Shown in pieces: positions 1 to 5,938 of a stretch of 5,938 nt of DNA. Within the stretch, counting starts at the first letter, position 1, and each line of letters starts with the position of its first letter. Both the position numbers and the translations under genes were made by a program. Below the pieces are notes generated by a model. The model did no database searches. It was given only the letters and a program-made list of their open reading frames with translations, and was not told where the DNA came from. Source of the stretch: Piscirickettsiaceae bacterium (GTDB taxonomy: Bacteria > Pseudomonadota > Gammaproteobacteria > Nitrosococcales > Methylophagaceae); assembly GCA_018646825.1 (NCBI GenBank), contig JABGUA010000041.1:1-5938 (forward strand), given 5' to 3'.

Positions 1-169
1 ACAGGGCTGCATCGGTGACGATAATTTCGGCTAATTGTTTAGCTGTGACATCCGGTTCATCAACAACATCGCGGACGCGTAACGCGACTTCTGGTAGGGT
101 AGGTAGCACTAAGCTGCCATTTTCGAGTTCTTCTAAGATTTCGTTGTAAAATAGGTCTTGTTGGCTCAT
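1..169 (-). CDS. HDOD-domain protein, N-terminal fragment (cut by window edge)
   Basis: Only the first 56 codons are visible; the gene runs leftward out of the window. It starts at an ATG (167-169) with a modest GGA five bases upstream. After about 20 residues comes LPTLPEVALRVRDVVDEPD, followed by a segment ending QLAEIIVTDAAL. This is the typical opening of an HDOD domain: a conserved 'LP.LP' motif, a helix, then 'L..II..DPAL', here with D-A-A-L. HDOD proteins are cytoplasmic regulatory proteins related to HD phosphohydrolases and usually lack the catalytic HD residues; many act in signalling, motility or stress responses. Any further domain (GGDEF, EAL, kinase) would lie outside the window. 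The gene is divergent from alaC and shares its 93-base upstream region. The family call is fairly secure; the specific role is unknown. Confidence 0.8.
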   Translation of the reverse strand, partial: MSQQDLFYNEILEELENGSLVLPTLPEVALRVRDVVDEPDVTAKQLAEIIVTDAAL

Positions 170-195
170 AACTATCCATATTGGTTAAATACGAT

Positions 196-224
196 TTGAA
201 GTGTTAGCCATTTTCAGTTATTTT
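196..224 (+). promoter_or_regulatory. Possible sigma-70 promoter for alaC-hom-thrC
   Basis: TTGAAG (196-201) and TATTTT (219-224) are separated by exactly 17 bases. Each matches four of six positions of the sigma-70 -35 and -10 consensus. Transcription would begin near 231, inside the hairpin at 225-239, so this promoter and a working attenuator at that hairpin are mutually exclusive. An alternative -10 (TTAAAT, 185-190) lacks a convincing -35. This is a weak call. Confidence 0.3.
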
Positions 225-247
225 GCTGGGTTTGCCAGCTGTTTTTT
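225..247 (+). terminator. Terminator-like hairpin in the alaC leader
   Basis: A GC-rich stem GCTGG (225-229) pairs with CCAGC (235-239) around a five-base loop. Two bases later comes a run of six T (242-247), then more A/T. This is the form of a short intrinsic terminator on the + strand. It ends about 16 bases before the alaC start, and no + strand gene precedes it in the window. It may therefore act as a leader attenuator, or be a chance structure. The stem is only 5 bp, so confidence is limited. Confidence 0.4.
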
Positions 248-262
248 ATTATTTCAGGTGCT

Positions 263-1444
263 GTGTTGAACGACGATTTTCCTAGGATTAAACGCCTCCC
301 GCCTTATGTATTCAATATCGTTAACGATTTGAAGGCGCAAGCACGTGCGCGTGGAGAGGATATTATTGATTTTGGGATGGGAAATCCTGACCGTCCTGCG
401 CCTGCGCATATTATTGAAAAGTTAACTGAAGCGGCACAACGACCGGATACACATCGTTACTCTGTTTCTCGTGGTATTCCCCGTTTACGTAAAGCGATTT
501 GTGACTGGTATCAGCGCAGGTTTGATGTCACTTTAGATCCCGAAACAGAAACCATTGTTACGATTGGCTCTAAAGAAGGTTTGGCGCACTTAGCTTTGGC
601 GACTGTTGGGCCTGGCGATGCGATTTTAGTACCAAATCCCGCTTACCCCATCCATCCTTATGGCTTTGTTATTTCAGGCGCTGATATTCGCCATGTGCCT
701 TTGGTTGATGGTGGCGATTTTTTTGCTGAGTTAGAAAAGTCTGTCAAAGACACTTGGCCTAAACCAAAAATGTTGGTGTTGAACTTTCCGGGTAATCCAA
801 CGACACAATGTGTTGATTTAGAATTCTTTGAACGGGTTGTGGCATTTGCTAAAGAGCATGAAATTTGGGTAGTACATGATTTAGCGTATGGCGAAATCAC
901 CTTTGATGGCTATAAAGCACCTTCCATTCTAGAAGTTCCTGGTGCTAAAGATGTGGCGGTTGAGTTTTATACTTTATCTAAAACTTACAATATGCCGGGT
1001 TGGCGAGTGGGCTTTATGTCGGGTAATCCAGTATTAGTTGCCGCGCTATCACGAATGAAGTCTTATTTGGATTATGGGATGTTTACCCCAATTCAAGTGG
1101 CTGCCATTGCGGCACTTGATGGTCCTCAGGAATGTGTTGAAGAGGTTGTTGCGACTTATAAAAGTCGTCGTGATGTGCTGTGCGATGGTTTGAATGGACT
1201 GGGTTGGCAGGTTGAAAAGCCTAAGGCCACGATGTTTGTTTGGGCTAAGATTCCAGAAAAATACCGCGATATGGGCTCATTAGAGTTTACGAAAAAATTA
1301 TTACAAGAAGCGAGAGTGGCCGTGTCACCAGGCATTGGTTTTGGTGAGTATGGTGATGATCATGTCCGTTTTGGTTTGATTGAAAATGAACATCGAACAC
1401 GTCAAGCGATCCGTGGGATTCGCGATATGTTCAGAAAAGGCTAG
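263..1444 (+). CDS. alaC: AlaC/YfdZ-type PLP aminotransferase (glutamate-pyruvate transaminase)
   Basis: This is a fold-type I, class I/II aminotransferase of 393 residues, about the usual length for the family. It probably transfers the amino group between glutamate and pyruvate to form alanine in the cytoplasm. The opening FPRIKRLPPYVF is typical of AlaC. The active-site residues are present: NFPGNP with N178, D206 and Y209 in HDLAYGE, the Schiff-base lysine K240 in SKTYNMPGWR with phosphate-binding R248, and the carboxylate-binding R369 in HVRFGLIEN. The annotated start is GTG at 263. A TTG at 266 sits better behind the AGGTG at 256-260 (5 bases rather than 2), so the true start may be one codon later; no ATG lies upstream in frame. 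It is followed 11 bases later by hom, and an AlaC-type gene before hom-thrC is a familiar arrangement. Annotation pipelines may call it LL-diaminopimelate aminotransferase-like; the AlaC subtype fits better. Confidence 0.92.
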   Translation: MLNDDFPRIKRLPPYVFNIVNDLKAQARARGEDIIDFGMGNPDRPAPAHIIEKLTEAAQRPDTHRYSVSRGIPRLRKAICDWYQRRFDVTLDPETETIVTIGSKEGLAHLALATVGPGDAILVPNPAYPIHPYGFVISGADIRHVPLVDGGDFFAELEKSVKDTWPKPKMLVLNFPGNPTTQCVDLEFFERVVAFAKEHEIWVVHDLAYGEITFDGYKAPSILEVPGAKDVAVEFYTLSKTYNMPGWRVGFMSGNPVLVAALSRMKSYLDYGMFTPIQVAAIAALDGPQECVEEVVATYKSRRDVLCDGLNGLGWQVEKPKATMFVWAKIPEKYRDMGSLEFTKKLLQEARVAVSPGIGFGEYGDDHVRFGLIENEHRTRQAIRGIRDMFRKG

Positions 1445-1455
1445 GGGGCCAAAGC

Positions 1456-2766
1456 GTGCAATCAGTAAAAATTGGTGTATTGGGATTAGGTACAGTCGGT
1501 AGCGGTACAGTGAATGTGCTGCGCCGGAATATAAAAGAAATTACACGTCGTGCTGGCCGTGATATTGAAATCACGCGTGCGGCTGACCGTACGTTAGAGA
1601 AAGAACGTGATTGTGATATCAGCGGTATCGATATTACAACAGATGCATTTGAGATCGTTAATGATCCTAATATTCATGTTGTGGTTGAGTTGATTGGCGG
1701 CACAGGCATCGCACGGGAGCTGGTACTCAAAGCGATTGAGAATGGCAAACATGTTGTGACTGCAAATAAAGCGTTAATTGCTTTGCACGGTAATGAGCTG
1801 TTTGCGAAAGCCCAAGAGAAAGGGGTGACGATTGGGTTTGAAGCCGGTGTTGCTGGTGGTATACCAATTATAAAGGCAATGCGTGAAGGTTTATCGGCGA
1901 ACCGTATTGAGTGGTTGGCTGGCATCATTAATGGTACAGGTAACTTTATCCTGACAGAGATGCGTGATAAAGGCCGTGATTTCCCTGAAGTTTTAGCTGA
2001 AGCACAGGCCTTAGGTTATGCCGAATCTGACCCTACTTTCGATGTTGAAGGTATCGATGCTGCTCATAAATTAACCATTATGGCGTCAATTGCTTTTGGT
2101 ATTCCTTTGCAATTCGATAAGGCTTATACCGAAGGTATTAGTCAGGTGTCACAAGAAGATGTGAAATATGCGGCTGAATTAGGTTATATCATCAAGCATT
2201 TAGGCATTAGTAAGAAAACAGAACATGGGGTAGAGCTTCGCGTTCATCCTACTTTGATTCCGCATCGTCGCTTAATTGCTAATGTTGATGGTGTGATGAA
2301 TGCTGTGTTGGTCAAAGGCGATGCTGTTGGTCCCACTCTGTATTACGGTGCAGGTGCCGGATCAGAAGCAACGGCTTCAGCTGTCGTCGCTGATATTATT
2401 GATGTTGTACGTGTGTTGACCAGTGATCCAGAAAACCGGGTACCGCATTTGGCTTTCCAGCCAGATGCTCTGGTTGATACGCCAATTTTACCTATGTCTG
2501 AGGTTGTGACGTCGTATTATTTGCGTATTCATACTGATGACGAGCCAGGTGTACTGGCCGACATTACGCGTATTTTGGCTGAACAGAAAATCAGTATCGA
2601 AGCTATTTTGCAAAAAGAGCCTGAAGATCACAATGGCATGGTGCCGGTCATTATGTTGACGCAAGCGATTGCGGAGAAAAACATGGATATGGCGATAAAA
2701 CACATCGAAGCATTAAAGACAGTAAAAGATTCAGTCATGCGAATTCGTATGGAATCTTTAGGTTAG
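1456..2766 (+). CDS. hom: Homoserine dehydrogenase, monofunctional, with C-terminal ACT domain
   Basis: The enzyme reduces L-aspartate-4-semialdehyde to homoserine with NAD(P)H, at the branch from the aspartate pathway to threonine and methionine. It has 436 residues, normal for the stand-alone form, and is not fused to aspartokinase as in E. coli ThrA. The N-terminal Rossmann domain carries G10-L-G12-T-V-G15. The catalytic domain has the family signature EAGVAGGIPIIKAMREGL, then NGTGN at 159-163, and D201 and K205 in GIDAAHKL, matching the Asp/Lys pair of the yeast enzyme. Residues about 354-430 form an ACT domain (LRIHTDDEPGVLADITRIL), the usual site of feedback control, by threonine in many relatives. 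The start is GTG at 1456, supported by AGGGGG at 1443-1448 with 7-base spacing; this ribosome site overlaps the alaC stop codon, pointing to coupled translation. No homoserine kinase gene is in the window. Confidence 0.96.
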   Translation: MQSVKIGVLGLGTVGSGTVNVLRRNIKEITRRAGRDIEITRAADRTLEKERDCDISGIDITTDAFEIVNDPNIHVVVELIGGTGIARELVLKAIENGKHVVTANKALIALHGNELFAKAQEKGVTIGFEAGVAGGIPIIKAMREGLSANRIEWLAGIINGTGNFILTEMRDKGRDFPEVLAEAQALGYAESDPTFDVEGIDAAHKLTIMASIAFGIPLQFDKAYTEGISQVSQEDVKYAAELGYIIKHLGISKKTEHGVELRVHPTLIPHRRLIANVDGVMNAVLVKGDAVGPTLYYGAGAGSEATASAVVADIIDVVRVLTSDPENRVPHLAFQPDALVDTPILPMSEVVTSYYLRIHTDDEPGVLADITRILAEQKISIEAILQKEPEDHNGMVPVIMLTQAIAEKNMDMAIKHIEALKTVKDSVMRIRMESLG

Positions 2767-2816
2767 TTACTAATTTAAACTAGCCAAAATTAGATATTAT
2801 TTAAGAGGAAAAAATT

Positions 2817-3962
2817 ATGCCATTTCGACCACGTTATACGGGTTTGATTGAAAACTATCGCGACCGTCTGCCGGTGAGCGATGATACCCGTTTAATTAGT
2901 TTGGGTGAGGGCAATACGCCATTATTAAAATTGGATAACATTCCCGGTTTAATTGGTAAAAACGTCGATCTTTATATTAAATATGAAGGCTTAAACCCAA
3001 CAGGTTCGTTTAAAGATCGTGGTATGACGATGGCCGTGACAAAAGCGGTTGAAGCAGGCAGTAAGGCAATCATTTGTGCCTCAACTGGTAATACATCAGC
3101 AGCGGCAGCAGCTTATGCCGCACGCGCTGGGATTACCGCTTTTGTATTGATTCCGGATGGCAAGATTGCTTTGGGAAAATTAGCGCAAGCGATGATGCAT
3201 GGTGCGACGGTAATCCAAATCAAAGGCAATTTTGATGAGGGTATGCAGTTGGTTAAAGATGTCGCTAAAGAAGCGCCTGTAACAATTGTTAATTCAATTA
3301 ATCCTTACCGTTTACAAGGTCAGAAAACAGCGGCATTTGAGATTGTCGAAGAATTAGGCGAAGCACCTGATTTTCATTGTTTACCTGTGGGTAATGCGGG
3401 CAATATCACGGCACACTGGATTGGCTATTCTGAATACGCCTGTAAAGCCGGTGATAAAGTGACGGAGTCTTGTGCGTACTGTGAAGGTGATTGTAAGTTT
3501 GCTAAAGGCGTTGTCGGATCTAAACGTCCGAAGATGGTCGGTTATCAAGCTGCTGGTTCTGCGCCGTTTATGCGTGGTGGTATGGTTGATGACCCAGAAA
3601 CTGTTGCAACAGCAATTCGTATTGGCCATCCTCAAAGCTGGGAAAAAGCTTGGATTGTTAAAGAAGAGTCTGGCGGTTGGTTTGACGAATGTACTGATGA
3701 AGCTATTCTTGCCGCTCAAAAGTTATTGGCTGAGAAAGAAGGTATTTTTTGTGAACCGGCTTCGGCAGCATCGCTTGCAGGTGCCTTGAATGATATTGAG
3801 ACGGGTAAGATTCCAGAAGGCAGCACAGTGGTATGTACTTTGACTGGGCATGGTTTGAAGGATCCTGATATTGCAATTCAGCAGAGTACAGGCCCAATGG
3901 TCACGGTTGATGCCACTCTCGGTGCGGTACGAGAAGCAATTTTAAATAATATGGCGAAGTAA
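2817..3962 (+). CDS. thrC: Threonine synthase (short type) with a four-cysteine insert
   Basis: A PLP enzyme that converts O-phospho-L-homoserine to L-threonine and phosphate, the last step of threonine synthesis. At 381 residues it is the short type, distinct from the roughly 430-480-residue E. coli/Pseudomonas type, and somewhat longer than many short enzymes. It has the PLP lysine K66 in GSFKDRGM, the substrate loop STGNTSAA (89-96) and the glycine-rich phosphate-binding loop G192-N-A-G-N196. The C-terminal part contains the conserved EPASAASLAG and TGHGLKDP. Between the conserved helix HWIGYSEY and the conserved RPKMVGYQAAG is an extra segment (about 209-236) with C209, C219, C222 and C226, spaced C-x9-C-x2-C-x3-C, which suggests a metal site. 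The ATG at 2817 follows AGAGGA (2804-2809) at good spacing. The gene lies 50 bases after hom, and that AT-rich gap shows no convincing promoter or terminator, so co-transcription is likely. Confidence 0.95.
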   Translation: MPFRPRYTGLIENYRDRLPVSDDTRLISLGEGNTPLLKLDNIPGLIGKNVDLYIKYEGLNPTGSFKDRGMTMAVTKAVEAGSKAIICASTGNTSAAAAAYAARAGITAFVLIPDGKIALGKLAQAMMHGATVIQIKGNFDEGMQLVKDVAKEAPVTIVNSINPYRLQGQKTAAFEIVEELGEAPDFHCLPVGNAGNITAHWIGYSEYACKAGDKVTESCAYCEGDCKFAKGVVGSKRPKMVGYQAAGSAPFMRGGMVDDPETVATAIRIGHPQSWEKAWIVKEESGGWFDECTDEAILAAQKLLAEKEGIFCEPASAASLAGALNDIETGKIPEGSTVVCTLTGHGLKDPDIAIQQSTGPMVTVDATLGAVREAILNNMAK

Positions 3963-3973
3963 GGTTTAACCAA

Positions 3974-4477
3974 TTGGCTGAAACGGGGATGCCGACGGCA
4001 CGTGAGAGAACATTAGCGAAGCGTGCTCATGATATTTTTCTCAGTAATTTGATTGTTAACCATATTTTGTTATTCGTGGGCATAGCAACGCTAGGCCCAA
4101 ATTATATGTATTTAGTCGTTTTAGTGCCGATACTTTCTATCTTTGCAATTATCTATACATTGTTTCGCGCTGCTCGAGTGCAACGTGATGATAGCGAATT
4201 TGTTTTTATTCATTGGCAGATTGCTGCACGTTGGAGCCGTTTGCTGGCTGTGATGCTCATATTGTTGGTTTTTGTTTCAGCCGCTGCTTGGTATGGACAG
4301 GCACAGCTGGGCTTAATGCGAGAAATGAGCTATGCCTTGGCAGGTGGTTTGGGTTTATTGCCGACGTTAGTATCGGTATTAGTTTTAGTCGTGATTGAGT
4401 CTGATTCCCTCCACCATGCTAAAGAAGGGACCTACCCTAAATGGGCGCGTCGGCGTTTTTTAGGTGAAGAAAGTTAG
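3974..4477 (+). CDS. Small four-helix integral membrane protein, function unknown
   Basis: I do not recognise this 167-residue protein. It has a basic, amphipathic N-terminus (RERTLAKRAHD), then four hydrophobic stretches at about 25-41, 44-64, 90-108 and 121-143. A charged loop lies between helices 2 and 3 (about 65-89, RAARVQRDDSEF...HWQIAARWSR), and the C-terminal tail is basic (KWARRRFLGEES). With positive charge at both ends and in the middle loop, both termini and that loop are predicted to face the cytoplasm. No enzyme or transporter motif is visible, and it is too small for a usual amino-acid exporter. The start is TTG at 3974 with AAGG at 3961-3964, which overlaps the thrC stop; the next in-frame ATG (3989) has a GGGG too close to serve. 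The 11-base gap after thrC indicates the same operon. The reading frame and topology are well supported; the function is not known. Confidence 0.75.
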   Translation: MAETGMPTARERTLAKRAHDIFLSNLIVNHILLFVGIATLGPNYMYLVVLVPILSIFAIIYTLFRAARVQRDDSEFVFIHWQIAARWSRLLAVMLILLVFVSAAAWYGQAQLGLMREMSYALAGGLGLLPTLVSVLVLVVIESDSLHHAKEGTYPKWARRRFLGEES

Positions 4478-4584
4478 CTAAGTTTCTGATACAAGTCAGC
4501 TAGAAAATATCAATTTGAACATGTTGATGATCGTGTTCTGGTCATTCTGGTATAGCTAGCGAAGAAGATTCATCTCAGAGCAGT
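4478..4584. other. Convergent intergenic region
   Basis: 107 bases lie between the stop of the membrane-protein gene and the stop of the leftward exported-protein gene. There is an imperfect stem with 7-base arms, GAACATG (4517-4523) and CGTGTTC (4532-4538), with one T-G pair and an 8-base loop. It has no clear T-run on either strand. It could serve as a weak two-way terminator for the converging genes, but nothing stronger can be claimed. Confidence 0.3.
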
Positions 4585-4875
4585 TTATTGGCGCGGTACG
4601 ACCGAGTGAATGACCGTGCTATATTCAAAAAACACAACAAATTCAGGATATGTCCACTTAGTGATGGGAGGCTGACCAATAGTGGCTGTTTTAGAGCTGG
4701 GTTGGCCATAATACTGTGCAACGGCATTCATTGACATGCCGCGTGTTGGACGAACAACGCCAGAGGCATCATTGGGTACGCTATAACGTGGGTCTGTAAT
4801 GGAGATAACCTCAGCACTGACGGGTAAGGCTGACAATAAGAAAAGTCCAAGGATGAGATGGCTGATTTTAGATAT
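4585..4875 (-). CDS. Small exported protein with BamE/SmpA-like motif; apparent AUA start
   Basis: Read from 4875 the product has 96 residues. A classic signal peptide comes first: K3, a hydrophobic core LILGLFLLSAL (7-17), and a likely cleavage after V-S-A21. The mature part of about 75 residues contains RGMSMNAVAQYYGQP (45-59), which resembles the 'GM...V...G.P' turn of BamE/SmpA-like periplasmic domains, then QPPITKWTYPEFVVFFE (68-84) and a closing VIHSVV. I recall similar small secreted proteins in gammaproteobacteria, without an assigned function. No ATG, GTG or TTG precedes the signal peptide in frame before the stop at 4909-4911. The first usable one, a TTG at 4834-4836, would remove the signal peptide's charged and hydrophobic parts. 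The ATA codon at 4873-4875 lies 6 bases after a clean GGAG. Either AUA is used, or an ATG was lost by mutation or sequencing error. The frame is otherwise intact, and the gene is convergent with the membrane-protein gene. Confidence 0.65.
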   Translation of the reverse strand: MSKISHLILGLFLLSALPVSAEVISITDPRYSVPNDASGVVRPTRGMSMNAVAQYYGQPSSKTATIGQPPITKWTYPEFVVFFEYSTVIHSVVPRQ

Positions 4876-4881
4876 TATGTT

Positions 4882-4885
4882 CTCC
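4882..4885 (-). promoter_or_regulatory. Shine-Dalgarno GGAG that places the start of the small exported protein
   Basis: On the minus strand GGAG (4885 to 4882) is followed by six bases and then ATA at 4875, the spacing expected for a real start codon. A second ATA (4878) is only three bases away, and an in-frame CTG (4887-4885) overlaps the site itself. The site argues that translation begins here rather than at the internal TTG at 4836, which has no such signal. Confidence 0.55.
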
Positions 4886-4902
4886 AGAAATTGTTTAGCT
4901 AA

Positions 4903-4931
4903 AGCATACTACTGTGTTCGCGATTGCTCAA
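4903..4931 (-). promoter_or_regulatory. Possible sigma-70 promoter for the small exported protein
   Basis: On the minus strand TTGAGC (4931-4926) and TATGCT (4908-4903) are separated by 17 bases, each matching four of six consensus positions. Initiation near 4896 would give a leader of about 20 bases containing the GGAG. The -35 lies inside a dyad, CGATTG/CAATCG (4921-4934), which could be an operator or chance. This agrees with independent transcription of the small gene after the 101-base gap behind the dehydrogenase gene. Confidence 0.35.
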
Positions 4932-4934
4932 TCG
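4921..4934. repeat. Short dyad overlapping a putative -35
   Basis: CGATTG and CAATCG form perfect 6-base arms around a 2-base centre. The dyad lies between the phosphoglycerate dehydrogenase stop and the small exported-protein gene, and overlaps the proposed -35. It has no T-run on either side, so it is not a good terminator. A protein-binding site is possible but unsupported beyond its position. Confidence 0.3.
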
Positions 4935-4976
4935 GTAAACCATGAAAAGAGTGACTTAATTCATGAACTTATGATT

Positions 4977-5938
4977 TTAATTAAGGCAACGGACTTTTAG
5001 CACGCCAGTAATAGCTTCAACTTCTTTAATGACGCCTGTTGGCAGTTCTGTTTCAGTGTCTATCAGGGTATAAGCTGAATCATTTAGAGATTTATTCAAC
5101 ATATCAAGAATATTAATATCGGCTTTAGCTATGGCATTGGTAATTGGCCCGATGACGTTAGGGATGTTTTCATGTGCGACGGTGAGGCGATGTTGGCCAT
5201 TCATTTTTGCCATTTTGACGGTAGGGAAGTTAACGGCATTACGAATATTGCCACTCTCGAGGTAATCCTTGATTTGTTCGGCAACCATGATGGCACAGTT
5301 GTCCTCGGCTTCAGCTGTTGATGCGCCCAAATGAGGTAGTGTGATGACCTTTTGATGTTGTTTGAGCAAGTTACTCGGAAAATCACAAATATAAGCGTGG
5401 ACTTTGCCACTGTCTATTGCGGCAACGACGGCTTCATCATTGACAATGCCAGAACGTGAGAAGTTAAGAATGGTGACATTGTCAGGCATGCTTTCAAGGC
5501 GTTCTGCATTAATCATATTGCGTGTGGCATCGACCAGCGGTACATGGAAAGTGACGAAGTCGCATTGTCTCAGTAAGTCGTCAATACTTGATGCTTGTTC
5601 GACTTGGTGAGAAAGCTGCCATGCACCTTGTACTGTGATTTTTGGATCATAGCCAATGACGCGCATACCTAATGAGCTAGCAGTGTTTGCGATTTTAATT
5701 CCGATAGCACCTAGGCCAACGACGCCCAATGTTTTTCCTGGGAGCTCGAAGCCAACAAAATCTTTTTTCCCTGCCTCGACAGCTTTGGTTATTTCGCTAT
5801 CAGACCCTTGTAGATTGCGGGCGAAGTCCCATGCAAAACAGATGTTTCTTGCGCTAAGTAACATGCCGGTTAAGACCAATTCCTGTACGGCGTTGGCGTT
5901 GGCACCTGGCGCATTAAACACTGGAATGCCTTTTTCTG
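4977..5938 (-). CDS. serA: D-3-phosphoglycerate dehydrogenase with ACT domain, C-terminal part (N-terminus outside window)
   Basis: The first step of serine synthesis: NAD-dependent oxidation of 3-phosphoglycerate to 3-phosphohydroxypyruvate in the cytoplasm. 319 residues are visible and the frame stays open to the window edge, reading EKGIPVFNAPGANANAV; roughly 70-75 N-terminal residues are missing compared with the usual length of about 390. The GTG at 5921 is internal, not the start. The nucleotide-binding motif GLGAIG is encoded near 5700-5717, with an aspartate at the next strand's end (VIGYDP), which favours NAD. Catalytic Arg is in NFSRSG (codon 5454-5456) and catalytic His in PHLGAST (5331-5333). 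An ACT domain (about 4980-5199, RLTVAHENIPNVIGPIT onward) ends the protein and probably mediates oligomerisation or serine control. The usual RGG is RSG here, and the usual catalytic Glu position after CDFP appears to be Ser-Asn-Leu. Another 2-hydroxyacid dehydrogenase activity cannot be fully excluded, but the ACT domain favours SerA. Confidence 0.9.
   Translation of the reverse strand, partial: EKGIPVFNAPGANANAVQELVLTGMLLSARNICFAWDFARNLQGSDSEITKAVEAGKKDFVGFELPGKTLGVVGLGAIGIKIANTASSLGMRVIGYDPKITVQGAWQLSHQVEQASSIDDLLRQCDFVTFHVPLVDATRNMINAERLESMPDNVTILNFSRSGIVNDEAVVAAIDSGKVHAYICDFPSNLLKQHQKVITLPHLGASTAEAEDNCAIMVAEQIKDYLESGNIRNAVNFPTVKMAKMNGQHRLTVAHENIPNVIGPITNAIAKADINILDMLNKSLNDSAYTLIDTETELPTGVIKEVEAITGVLKVRCLN

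Noticed and set aside
201..269. 22-codon GTG-initiated frame before alaC as a thrL-like leader peptide
   Set aside because: It has no ribosome-binding site, no run of Thr, Ile or Ala codons, and would be cut off by the best candidate promoter. It is mentioned only in the hairpin finding.
2767..2816. Internal promoter in the hom-thrC gap (TATTAT at 2795-2800)
   Set aside because: No -35 element occurs at acceptable spacing; the nearest TTACTA would need a 22-base spacer. AT-richness alone explains the match.
3381..3719. 112-codon minus-strand frame opposite thrC
   Set aside because: Antisense shadow of a conserved gene, with low-complexity composition and no start signal or domain.
3472..3789. 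105-codon + strand frame inside thrC
   Set aside because: It lies within a well-supported thrC in another frame, has no ribosome site and resembles no protein family.
4475..4502. Imperfect stem TAGCTAAGTT / AAGTCAGCTA after the membrane-protein gene as a terminator
   Set aside because: Two mismatches interrupt the stem and it is followed by GAAAATATC rather than a T-run.
4585..4836. 83-residue version of the small exported protein starting at TTG 4836
   Set aside because: It begins inside the hydrophobic core of a clear signal peptide and has no ribosome site; the GGAG at 4882-4885 supports the longer form.
4955..4985. Perfect 7-base inverted repeat CTTAATT/AATTAAG around the stop of the phosphoglycerate dehydrogenase gene, as a terminator
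   Set aside because: The stem has a single G-C pair, the spacer is 17 bases, it overlaps the stop codon, and no clean T-run follows on the minus strand.

Overview
The window looks like ordinary chromosomal sequence from a gammaproteobacterium. Its base composition is moderate (roughly mid-40s percent G+C by eye). The proteins and the alaC-hom-thrC order suit this group; a methylotroph or sulfur-oxidiser relative such as Methylophaga is possible, but that is only a guess from protein style. There are no RNA genes, mobile elements, CRISPR arrays or phage genes, and I do not see a new multi-gene system.

Layout. At the left edge is the start of a leftward HDOD-domain signalling gene, cut by the window. 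A 93-base divergent gap separates it from a rightward cluster: alaC (AlaC/YfdZ-type aminotransferase), hom (monofunctional homoserine dehydrogenase with an ACT domain), thrC (threonine synthase) and a small four-helix membrane protein of unknown function. The gaps are 11, 50 and 11 bases, so the four are probably one operon. Next comes a convergent gap of about 107 bases, then a leftward gene for a small exported protein with a BamE/SmpA-like motif. That gene has no ordinary start codon in front of its signal peptide. The right edge holds the C-terminal four-fifths of a leftward D-3-phosphoglycerate dehydrogenase with an ACT domain.

How the genes work together. Hom reduces aspartate semialdehyde to homoserine. 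Homoserine kinase, which is not in this window, phosphorylates it, and ThrC converts O-phosphohomoserine to threonine. AlaC links pyruvate/alanine and glutamate. The SerA-type enzyme opens serine synthesis. The region is therefore mainly amino-acid biosynthesis.

Points worth a second look: a four-cysteine insert in threonine synthase; the apparent AUA start (or lost start) of the small exported protein; a terminator-like hairpin just before alaC; the unknown membrane protein tied to the threonine genes; and an unusual active-site loop in the phosphoglycerate dehydrogenase.
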